From positions 6,210,433 to 6,274,432 of the forward strand of contig JACBWW010000040.1 of NCBI GenBank assembly GCA_020086605.1: a stretch of 64,000 nucleotides of DNA. Reading direction: 5' to 3'. The notes beneath the pieces are model-generated. The model saw only the letters and a program-made list of their open reading frames with translations. It was not told the DNA's origin and searched no databases. Source of the stretch: Lanius collurio. Lineage: Eukaryota > Chordata > Aves > Passeriformes > Laniidae. Made by a program: the position numbers and the translations under genes. Below, one piece after another: positions 12,551-22,357 of the stretch (its first letter is position 1; every line of letters begins with the position of its first letter).

Positions 12551-14429
12551 ATCATGTAAATCCATGGTGTATTGACCCATTTCAGGGACAGGAGTAGCAA
12601 TTGCTCCATGAAAATGGTTTACAGCTCAGCAAAGCACCCCAAGTATGTAAAAAGCATTAGAAAATCATTCACTATTAATTATTTAAACAGTTATTTTTCC
12701 GTAATTTTGTATGGCTGGGCTTTCTCCAATTCTTAGGTTTAAAAATGAACAAGTCCACAAGTTCCCAATAAAACAGTGTGGGAGAAGGCTCTTTTTGAAA
12801 TTGATTTGGATACTCAGCAGCAGAATAAACACTGCTTGGATTGCCCACGTTCTACCTTGGCATTTTATTAATGTTTAATTGACATTTGCAGTGAATAAAT
12901 GTTTTAGTGTTTTCTCTGTATTGTTCTCTCACAAGAATAATTCTCAAGCAGCTGAGCTGAGCATCTCTGTTGCACATCCCATCTTCAGAGACATTCCACT
13001 GTCCAGAGCTGTTTCCAGGCAGTGTGCTCCAGGGAGGAAGGAGCAGGGAAAGAGATCAGTGCCAAACCTGTGTGCAATGCTCACCTTCCCCCCACACCTT
13101 CACCGCTTCTTGGCATCTACAAATACAGATTAGGACTTTTTAACGATCCCATTGCTCTCACATCTCCTCTCAAGTATTGATATACAGATTTCACACTGAA
13201 AAATGTTCTTTTTGAGGAGAGTTAGAGGGAGATTGGAGGCAGAGAGAAGACTACAGGCACAATTGCATTGAGCTGTGCTATGAAGGGCTTCTAGACCACC
13301 TGTCAAGCTCCCAGCGAATCCCTGTTTACTTTCTGTTACATTTAAATAAAATCTTGGTCAGTACAGTGATCAGGACACCAGCGCTTCATCTGCAGGATGA
13401 TTTCCTAGAGCAAATTTCAAACCTTTTGGTCACTGTGTTTGGGGTTTACTCACTTCATATCAGATATTCCTCACTTTCAGCCCTGGTCTGACCACAGTGT
13501 TTCACAGACACTCTGTGGTTGCACAAACCACTTCCCCTGCCATGTGCAGTGACAGCAGTTGTATTCACAGAGGAGTTCTAGTAGGAACTTCCATGGGTCA
13601 CAGCTTAATCCCTGCTGATCTGTGCCAAAGAAACGCAACGGCGGGGCTGGGGCCTTTTCCAAAGACTGCAGTTTTGTCCTGCCCCCATTACTTACTGCAG
13701 AGGGGGGAATGTGTGTTCAACTGGGGCTCCACTCCTTTTGTTAGGCTGGAGCCACTGACGCTGCAGTTTCATTAACTTGGGACTCGCTGAAAGCCACGGC
13801 CCTCGGAGACAATTGGAACACAAAGTGCCGCCACCCGGCCAGATCCAACTGCTGCTGGCAGCATTTTCATTCACTCCAGCCCCACTCTGGAACTGAAGAT
13901 TGACTGGAAAAGACTTCGTAGTACCTTACAAGTTATTTTGATTTTCAAGTGTGTTCTGTTCTCCACAGTGGCTGCTGCTTTACTAAAGATGCTGAGCATC
14001 GCTGCCAGGATGCACACAGATAATGGCACATGCCACAGGAATGTGAGGCTATTCCTGCTCCAGTTGCCATGGAAAATGACAGCACGGTGTGATGCTCCAG
14101 TGAGGCCATCTCAGCTGCTTCACTGCCCTTCATGAGCAGTCCTGCAGAGAGGAGATGTGAAATTCCTCTGTGGGATGCAAGGAACAGCCTCTTCACCTTG
14201 CAACTGTAGCCTCAGCATTGCAGTTTGGTGACCCAAAGCCTGGGCAGGACACCAATCCCAGCCTGGGACTGGCTCTGGAAGCTGGTGATAAGCCATAATA
14301 TCACATATTGCAGCTATTTTGGCTGAATTCCTGCATTATGGAAGGATGGAATTTATGGATTTGCCACTGGACTGGAAGCAGACACATCCCCGTGTCTCAG
14401 TCAGCTGAGAGCAACAGAAAGTTTTAGGC
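12551..14429. other. Unique non-coding DNA, no gene seen
   Basis: The left part is AT-rich and the right part (13480-14110) is GC-richer with scattered CpGs (cgcaacggcgg, gactcgctg, cacggccctcgg, ccacccggcc). Those CpGs could mark another regulatory patch, but no distinctive motif group was found. Open frames are short and occur on both strands. Confidence 0.4.
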
Positions 14430-14580
14430 TGTGCATTGCAATTACTGCTGCTAATTAATTGTGAGGGGTTCCAGAAATTCACCAGCTCGCCCAGATAGAT
14501 TAAATCTCACAAGTTCTGTTAAATCAGTGCTATGGAGACAATAACAAGGCTAATCACTTGCTGTCTTCATTCCACAGCAG
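14430..14580. promoter_or_regulatory. Candidate conserved non-coding element (TAATTAATT and SOX-like sites)
   Basis: The patch contains ATTGCAATTA, CTAATTAATT (14451-14460), AGATTAAATC, and then GGAGACAATAACAAGGC followed by TAATCAC. The last part combines an ACAAT/AACAA SOX-type pair with a homeodomain core. No repeat or open frame explains it. The regulatory role is inferred from motif density. Confidence 0.27.
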
Positions 14581-14732
14581 AAATGCAGCAGCCTTGAATA
14601 ATGAACCACCTTCAGCTTGTCTAGACTGGGGTTTCCTGCACACTGTGGAATCTTCTCCCAGGTTTCTTTTCACATAACTCTGCCTGTCCAGGTGTGCAAA
14701 CAGATTGGGAACTCACAGAGTGACAGACACAC

Positions 14733-15574
14733 GACCCAGACACACTGAGCAGCACAGATCCCAAAGGAATTCCTGGTGACTGAGCTCTGGACAGCAGGCA
14801 CACGTGTCTGTCTAACTGATCTCTACCCACCATCCCGAATCACCTCTCTAAGGACAGAAGAAGAAATACATCTACCTTCCATGATGCTCCTCTCATTTTT
14901 ATATTCAAAAAACATAGACAATCCATTGACAACTTCTGCCTGGGAAGGATGAGTGTGTTACAGAGCAAACAATGCAGCCAGGAGCTGCCAGAAGCCTCAG
15001 ACACAAGTTTTGCCATTTTATGATCAGCTGAAGTAGCAGTAAACTGAGTTGAGTGCAAGATCCTTCCCTGTGGGGGTGGTGAGGCCCTGGCACAGGCTAC
15101 CCAGAGAAGCTGTGGCTGCCCCTGGATCCCTGGAAGTGTCCTAGGCCAGGCTGGACAGGGCTTGGAGCAACCTAGGTGCCCATGGCAAGGGGTTGGTTGC
15201 TGCCAAGCCAAATTATTCTGTGATTCTGCTGTTCCCATTACCTAAACCCGGACAGGGATTCCTAGCTGGTGCAAAGATGCTTCCAGGGCAGGACTGTGGA
15301 GTCTGCTCCAGTGAAACACCCTCTCGGGGCTGAAAGTTGAGGCACAGCCCGCTCTGGGCAGTTGTTGTGCTCTGATCCACATCAGCAGCCAAGGGTAGCA
15401 GGGTCTGTCTGCTTGGCACCCCTCCACGGTGCCCGTTTGGGTGCTGACCTGTGACAACGTAACCAGTGCTTTCATCCTCCTGCTGCTGCCTCACAGGATT
15501 TTTTAGCTGGCAGATGAATGAGCCAGACACGCTGGGTAGCACAGCTCCTGAGGAAACTCCTTGTCCCCGAGCTC
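14733..15574. repeat. Diverged 55-bp direct repeat pair flanking the 15 kb CR1
   Basis: The segments 14733-14787 and 15520-15574 align without gaps at 41 of 55 positions by hand, sharing blocks such as CCAGACAC, CTG-G, AGCACAG-TC, GGAA and GAGCTC. Homology fades on both sides: an upstream CTCACAG is shared but at different spacing. The repeats lie 787 bp apart and enclose the plus-strand CR1 plus about 290 bp after it. They could be two copies of an old unrecognised interspersed repeat or remnants of a local duplication. They are too short and diverged to call LTRs. Confidence 0.4.
15052..15230 (+). mobile_element. CR1 LINE 3' fragment (5'-truncated, internally deleted)
   Basis: This is the 3' end of a CR1 non-LTR retrotransposon in sense orientation. 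It reads from a decayed 'ttccctgtgggggtggtgaggccctgg' region through 'cagagaagctgtggctgcccc' and 'ggaagtgtcctaggccagg', then the 'catggcaaggggttgg' segment. It ends in two octamer-like units (attctgtg, attctgct at 15215-15230), the typical CR1 tail. The usual segment between 'gagcaacct' and 'gcccatggca' is missing, so the copy carries a deletion of roughly 18 bp. The coding frame of the ORF2 C-terminus is broken, so the copy is dead. CR1 elements normally insert as severely 5'-truncated copies, as here. It is the only plus-strand CR1 in the window. Confidence 0.93.
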
Positions 15575-15575
15575 C

Positions 15576-16539
15576 TAACAATGCATCTAAATGTCATAAA
15601 AAGTCAGTGAGCACTCTGAAGACTCAGCTGCACATACTGGGAACTTCTGAGTTTAGTATGCACTATCAAAAGTCCTAAAATGTTGCCACATTTCAAAGAT
15701 TTTACTACATGATTTTTAGCCTTGGGCTCACAAAATCTCTGATTGAAAAAGAGATGTAAAACAAGACCCTCTCTTTTATATTGTACTTATTTCCTAAAAC
15801 TCCTCAGGATACAGAAATGTATCATATAACAAGTTCATATTAAATGGCACTGATTTCTCACTAAACACTATAACCAATGAATTGATTTTACTAGGGTTCA
15901 ATGAAAATAAAAAGATCTGACAGAGAGAAGTCATCAAACAGCTCCGAGTACAGGGAATCCTGGTGTGGTGCCTCAGAGTTGGTTGGTGAAGATGATCCAG
16001 GCACTCATGGCACTGAAAAGACACCACACGTGATGGCAACACCCTCTCCATCCTGTGAACTTGGTCTCCGATCGATTTTAATTTAGGCATTTTGTTCTTT
16101 TGAGGCATCTTGTCTAAAACTGGACTTTGCAAAACTTTCCAGCAAATTAACGCACTCTGGGGATCTGTGTGTGTTATGTAAGTATCTGATTAAATATAAT
16201 GCTGAGCTGCTGCCACTTCATGTTAAAAAACATATCCAGAGAAAATGTGCAAGAAGAAAGGAAAAATTATCACAGCATGTTGTATAGGGGGGTGCTTTTG
16301 AGTTAAAAAAAACCAAGAATATGGGAGAAAATCTGTTGGGAAGACCATTGGACAGTACAGGGAAATGTACTGGAAATATATGAATAAAACTTGTCCTTCA
16401 GCCTCTTGAACAATTATTTTCTCTTAATCTGGGAGGAAAATCCTGAGTAAATTTGCTGTTTTCTTACTTAATGTACCCCCATATGAGAAAAAAAAAAGTA
16501 GACCTAAATCTTAGGCAAAAGCATTCTCTTCTCCCTCAA
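15576..16539. other. AT-rich non-coding DNA, nothing specific seen
   Basis: Ordinary AT-rich sequence with short A runs near 16305 and 16490. No repeat family, RNA gene or coding frame is supported. Confidence 0.45.
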
Positions 16540-16730
16540 AAGGGCTTGCTCAGAGGGTTTGTCTTCATTAGCTGTGGAGAGCAGTGACATATTATTTTTG
16601 CATTCCTGTGCACTGCAGCAAATTGTCCCTCTTGGCTGTCATTGTTTCCTACGGAAGCAACAATGGCTCTCATTTATCACGAGCTGACACCACCGAGCAT
16701 CCGGAATTACTGTTCATGCTGCAGCACCCA
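16540..16730. promoter_or_regulatory. Candidate conserved non-coding element (paired SOX-type sites)
   Basis: ATTGTT (16641-16646) and AACAAT (16659-16664) form inverted SOX-type cores 12 bp apart around a CCTACGGAAG core that looks ETS-like (CGGAAG). Nearby are ATTGTCC, TTATCACGAGC and a CATCCGGAAT ETS-like site. Three CpGs are retained. It has the appearance of an enhancer element, but this is inference without an alignment. Confidence 0.32.
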
Positions 16731-17819
16731 AAGGGATGGGGTAAATAAAACCCCCAGAATACCTAGCAACCAGCAAAACCATGAAAGGAAAAGTACAACT
16801 GGTTTGGAAAAATGAAGCACCTTTGCATGAATCACAGTGGCTTTTACTTCTAAGCAGTAGCTCTGAAAGCACTGATGAAGTTAAAAATCGTCTCATGGGG
16901 TGCAGGGAAGGAATCAAGGGGCTGATGGTACCAGGGAGGCAGTAAAATTTCACCATTAGAGAAGGTTCTGATAAACACCGAGTTTTGTGGAGACATCAAA
17001 GCATGGTACAGCTGCTGGTACGTCAAAGGAGGATTGTGCTGCCTCCAACAACTCCCTGGTGTCAGCTCGTGTTTGGCGTCACTGACACACTGGAATAAGC
17101 GAAGAGAGCGACTCCAGGCTCCTTCTCTGTCACTCGCTGCTGGTGGGATCAGTGTCTCCATGTTTTCCTGTGCAGGAGGCAAAACCCCCCTCTCATATGG
17201 ATGGAAGGTGTTTCACTGCAGGACGTGAAGGGCTCCTCCCCAGCAGGGCAGCCAGCATCCACCTCAGCTGCCTGAGAAATGCCTGAACTTTTGTGTCCTC
17301 CCGCAGGAATTCTGGGGTATGCCTTGGCTATTTCTCTGACGTCTGGTTTTGATAAGTGATTTTCAGAGCCTACCGTCTCCCAGGAATTCTGCAGGAAAAA
17401 AGCGGGTGAGGTCATTCAGCTTTTCACTGAATTTCCTTTCTCTGTTTTTGGCCATTCTGGTGAACATGACCCTCCAGCACTTGGGAATATTTCTGTCCCC
17501 TTAGGAGCTATCGACCACTTGCTGGTTTTATCTGTGCACACACAAAAGTTCCATGCCGCTGGAAGGGGAAACAAGGTTGACATTAAGCAGGGGAACATAA
17601 GCAGCTCGGAGATGCAGCTGTGAGCTGAGTTCATTTATGAGCTCAAGTGCTGGCAGAGCCCGCGCTTGTTTCTCGGCCGCTCCACTGGCCCCTGGCCTGG
17701 CTCCGAGTAGCTGAAGGCCATGGAATAATGGCTGGTTTGTCAGCCCCTTTTATTCATGGCAGGAATACTCAGAATGAAGCAACAAGTAAAAGAAAATGCA
17801 TCTTATTTTCTCTGCTTCA

Positions 17820-18020
17820 CCAGCACTCTGCCTCGGTGAATGTGTGACTCGCATACGGCTCTCCGCAGCAAGACTCTTCATATCAGATTTCATTTCTTGC
17901 TCCATGGGTTGCCATGGAGACGATGCTGAACCGCTGCTTTTGTAGGCCAGGAGATTTATGACTGCATCCCCAACCACTCTGCTCATCAGAGCCACACAGG
18001 ATTCACTTCAGCATTATGGT
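17820..18020. promoter_or_regulatory. Candidate conserved non-coding element with RFX X-box-like site
   Basis: GTTGCCATGGAGAC at 17908-17921 has one perfect X-box half site (GTTGCC), the usual AT spacer, and a second half differing from consensus at two bases. Flanking sequence retains CpGs (ctcgcatacgg, ctccgcagc, gacgatg, ccgctg) and has a TTTATGACTGC stretch. RFX factors bind X-boxes in ciliary and immune gene control, but half-matched sites are frequent. Role inferred. Confidence 0.3.
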
Positions 18021-20199
18021 TTTTTACATAAACAGAAGAGGAAACAAGCATGGCCTGCATTTCTCAAAATATTTTTCACAGTCAAATCCTGTATTTTGGA
18101 TTTCTTGAGGCCTATCAGAGTCTGTTTATATATATTACAGCCTATTTATGCTAAGTTACTGATTTATAAAGAATGTATAATTACATGTACAAGCTCCTGA
18201 GGCCTGGCAAGAGTTAAGTGCCTATATCAAAACATTCTGCATTAGCCTTGTTCTTATCTTACTCATTCCAGCTTTTTTGCAGGCAGAGACAGTGGGATTC
18301 AGTGAAGTCACAGCATAAACACCCTCTTTAGAAATCCAAATCATGTGATTTATGATTAGGTTATTGTTTATCAAGCCCACAGGAAGCCTGGGTGCTACAG
18401 CACACACAAATACAAAGGGGAGCATGTCCCAGCAGCACAAAAGAGCACGCCATTAATATTAATTGTTAGCAAATCTAACATCTGACATACATCTTCCTAT
18501 TGCATCTGACAACAAATCTTCCTATTGCCCAGACAGTCGGAAGCTCTGGGATAAACGTTCTCCTCCACCTTCCTGGATGCCATTAATCACACCGGATGCA
18601 CATTGTCCCACCTTCCCTTGGATGGGCTCACTACCAGACTCCCTGGCATTGCACCAATGGCTAAAGGAGGTCTGTTCCTGGAACAGCTCCAGGAGACCTT
18701 TGGATGCTCTGGGAGCTGCAAGCAGAACCGAAAAACAGATTCTTATCATATTGCCAGGGAGCACTTGCAGGACATGGCCAAGGAAGCCCACGGGGCACAA
18801 ACACAAGTGGCAGCTGCTTCTCTTGAGCTGCTCCAGTGCCTTTGCCAGACAGGGAGACCACAACACTTCCCACAAGGGGAAGTGGGCACCCAGAGTGGGA
18901 TACTGGGCTGGGCTCACACATGTCACAGCAAGACAAGGGTTTGCTGAGGGACACTGCTCTGAGGCGGCTTCAGGGCAGGGCTTTGGTTGGGCTCGGCCTG
19001 AAAACCACGTCAGAGGGATCATTTTTACTCTGCAGAGCAGAAAAAGCCTGTCAGATCACTTGGCATGTGCCTGAATATTCCTTAGAGTATCTTTCTTCCT
19101 GTTTTCCAGTAGGTGTTTTACCTCTTCACATTTCCCATCCTCCTGGCAAGGCAGTTCAGAACAAGAGTTCAGCACCAGTTGCCACTTCACCTTCACCAGA
19201 GGCCTTCCAGGCAATTTTCATCCATTAGCACAGCAGTATTACTCTCTAAATGAGCACAAATCATTTTCCCTGTTAATATTTAATGAAACACAGACTGACC
19301 CATTACACTGAACCATGACACATCCAGGCACAAGGGGAAGAAAACAAGCGCCAAGCACAACTTAAATTATCTGTATCAAATCCTCCAAAACGGCCAGAAA
19401 TTCTGAATTTTCAGCTTGAGGCATGGCCTCAGCCCAGGTCTAGTAGTGGACAAGTGCTCCCAGCTGTCTGGAAGCAGGACTGGTTAACGTATTTCAAGTG
19501 GGTCAGGCTGTCTCACAGATCACCAGGGAAATGTAGGCCACTGCACTTCCATTTGCACAGCAGCAACATGGCAGAGTTGTCAGAGTCACTAGGAAACAAA
19601 CTCCTCAGATAAACCCTGAATGTGGAAGCAGAGCTGAAACAGAGTAAATCTGTAGTTGGCATCCCTGTCATACAATCAGCAGCCCTTGAACAGATGCTGA
19701 TTTATTGCTACAACATTGCTGGACTAAGGCTTGCATCTGCTAAAGGGTCCGGTCCTTTTGAAAATTATATGACATCCCATTAATCTGTTGAGAGTTATCT
19801 ATTATTAACTAAGTAATTAGATAATTATTAACCTCAAAAGAGCACATTTTCTCAAAAAAAAAAAAATCAAATTGCCCTAAATCAAGTTCTCTGCTGCTTC
19901 AGCCAGACTGCTCCCTGTAACTGAACCTGCTAATTTAAAGACATTTATTTTGGGAACATGCACCATCATACAGAAACAGTGGTCCTTGGGCCCCTAATAG
20001 CAGCAAAGGCCAAATCAGGTACAGGAGTCTGAGTGTGATGACCTGGAGTCCTTTGTTAGAGCAATAGCCAGGGAAATGGGATACGCTGTGGAGAGGATTG
20101 GGAACCCAAGGTCAGCAGCTCCTCAAGGTCACCGTGGCTGCCAGGCAGAGAGCCTGGGAGGGAGCCCACAGAGGGAAATGGATCTCCTGCTCTTCCCAA
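18021..20199. other. Non-coding DNA with a stop-poor GC-richer patch
   Basis: At 18463-19074 a 203-codon plus-strand frame overlaps open frames of 166, 114, 97 and 130 codons in other frames and on the other strand. Simultaneous openness in several frames points to base composition rather than coding. The products match no family I recognise. The rest is unremarkable apart from the A13 run. Confidence 0.4.
19854..19866. repeat. A13 homopolymer
   Basis: Thirteen consecutive A residues in an AT-rich setting. I see no processed-pseudogene body upstream on either strand, so it is not treated as a retrocopy tail. Confidence 0.8.
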
Positions 20200-20340
20200 A
20201 CTGGTTGGCTCAATGAGGTCATAATTAACACGAAACAGCTCGTGTCCATCTGGTATTGACACGTATAGCCAAGGCTCTTAATATGCTGGAAGTAGTTAAT
20301 TAGTGCTAATGTGACTCTGAAGATAGGGTAGACCTACATT
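20200..20340. promoter_or_regulatory. Candidate conserved non-coding element with ACACGA/TCGTGT inverted repeat
   Basis: An ACACGA (20228-20233) and its reverse complement TCGTGT (20240-20245) flank AACAGC, and a further GACACGT follows at 20258-20264. Upstream lies AGGTCATAATTAA and downstream AGTTAATTAGTGCTAATGTG with two homeodomain cores. The CpG retention and motif packing set it apart from its flanks. Function inferred only. Confidence 0.28.
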
Positions 20341-22341
20341 CCAGCAGGGTAGTTTTGTAGGAGAATGCAGCAGTTTTGGGTCAATCATTGCAGAGCAATC
20401 CTGGGCTCATCCCTGGCTTTTTCCTGGCTGCAGGAGGGGAATGGCAACCCCTGCAGCTCGGGAATGCAAACATAGCTTCTGGAGTTCCTACAAAAGTGCA
20501 CACACATGGATTTGTAGCTGTTCAGGGAGCCCTACATGCTTGAGGCATCCCCGGAGCTACAACTTTCTGAGCAGGAACAAGGCACATTTAAAATGAACAC
20601 TTTTATATAGAGAATTGTTTGGTAGAACAATAAATTGCCTGATTCCTGATGTTTAATAACCAAATCTAGGCAATTGAAGAGGACCTTATAAGTGATAAAC
20701 AAAATTAGGTGGAAATTTTAGTTCCCAATTTTCATGCTGGAATCCAGGGGTATACATTTATATATGTTCACATCAACCATGGCAGTAGCTGCATGAACAA
20801 CATAGTTATCAATTCTAGACTCTGGCATCTTTCAAGCACCAAAAGCATTGTTTAGAGACAAGGTAGAATCCACATTGCTCAAAACCACACGTGAATAATG
20901 CCATTGCTGACATTTTGAGTGTGCATGTAGCTCCCATAAAAGCACTGAGCATTTTTTCCTCAATATCCAAACACCTTCTCGGAAGATCAAAACTGTTTCC
21001 TTAATAAATTACTCAAAAAGTTGAATACATTATGTATCCCCATACACTTAAGTTTTGCAAATGAATCTTCTTTTAGAAGACATTAGTTCATTTCTCTGAG
21101 TGGAATTTTAGGCACCAAAAATCTCTTCAGATCATTTAATATATATAATGTAAATATTCCAGTAGGGAGTCTTAATAAGTTAATATTTCCAATAAATAAA
21201 AAAACCTCGACCACATGACTGAAAAGGAAAACAAATTTGTGTCTCTGTTATTCTTTCACAATAATCCAAGTCTTCCTGAATCTTTGGCTTTCAGCATTCC
21301 AACATCTCACTCCATACCTGTCCAAGTCATGCACAGAGAAGATCATCCCATGGTCAATGCACAACCCTGAGAAGCTCCAAGATACCATGGCAAACATTTC
21401 CAGAGTTAAAATGCCAATCCAGCCTATTTCCCTAAATGAAATGCATGTGTGGCAGAGTGATTTGATGTGTTCTTTATTGTCAGCTGGAGGAAGGAGCATT
21501 GCTGCAGTGATTTGAGTGGTTCTGCCCACTGTGTCTCACAGTTGCAAAGGCTTTTGGCTGCAGAATTAAAAGCCTGATGATTGCTCACCGTTTAGGGAGG
21601 GAAAAATGCACTTTTTATAGTTACAGACCGATTTTATCCGAAAGGACTGGCCTGGATATGACACAGAATGAAGTCTCTGATGACCTGCCTGTGTTTTTCA
21701 AATGGGGTCATGCACACACAACTTCTACTGCAGGTTTTGTTGGCAGTACAGGCTCCTCAGGAAGGATGTGGTAATCCCTCACTGGCTGCATCACCATCAG
21801 ACAGCTTTGCTCCAGTGGTGGTGGTTCAGAGAATCATGGATAGCTTGAGAACTCACAGAATACTTTAAATTGATGGCTTCTTGCTATGCCAAAAATACCC
21901 TCTTCCAGCAGCTTTTAACTTGACCCCTCTCTGGGGTTTGTACTTGTGCTTAATGCAGAGCCTTGGTATGGAGGAATCTTACTGATGAAGTTTAAAAATT
22001 GTGTTAATTTACTTGTGCAGTAATATGCAACCAGTTTGACACTTTACAAAGAAAACCCAAGCCATCCCAAAATTATGGGTTTGGTAGGTGCAGGGCATCT
22101 CTAAAATCTGTTTTAAGAGCCCGATTTCCAGCTGAGCAACAAAAGCTAGATCTGGTTAACAAAACTAGATGTAGCTGTTAAAATACCTCCAAGGAACTAG
22201 GTTAATAAGAGGGAGAATCCTTCTGAGCCTCAGCAGGCAGCAGCCCATGCAGCCAAGCTAGCAACATAACCCAGCCCCAGCTATTGTTTTATTGGATTCC
22301 TTTGTGGGGGGAGAGGGGGCCACGGAGCAGGATGGAATTTT
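20341..22341. other. Non-coding DNA, nothing specific seen
   Basis: AT-rich sequence without a recognised repeat. At 21237-21529 open frames of 92 codons (plus) and 93 codons (minus) lie opposite each other, and neither shows a known domain. A G-rich run (ggggggagaggggg, about 22305-22318) precedes the POU-type palindrome. Confidence 0.4.
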
Positions 22342-22357
22342 TATGCATATATGCATA
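22342..22357. promoter_or_regulatory. Perfect 16-bp palindrome containing a candidate POU-dimer (MORE+2) site
   Basis: Two ATGCAT hexamers (22343-22348 and 22351-22356) are separated by AT and flanked by T and A, giving a perfect 16-bp palindrome. The MORE element (ATGCAT repeated, with 0-2 A/T bases between the halves) is an established binding site for POU/Oct protein dimers, and this is the two-base-spacer form. The motif match is seen directly. Binding and function are inference, and such AT-rich palindromes also arise by chance. Confidence 0.4.

Noticed and set aside
15213..15581. 122-codon minus frame with an apparent splice donor (TTTAG then GTAATG)
   Set aside because: It overlaps the CR1 tail and the diverged repeat, and no family similarity is seen.
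18463..19074. 203-codon plus-strand open frame
   Set aside because: Other frames on both strands are open over the same stretch, and the product matches no known family.
19168..19190. REST/RE1 site suggested by TTCAGCACCA
   Set aside because: Only the left half matches. The right half does not resemble the consensus.
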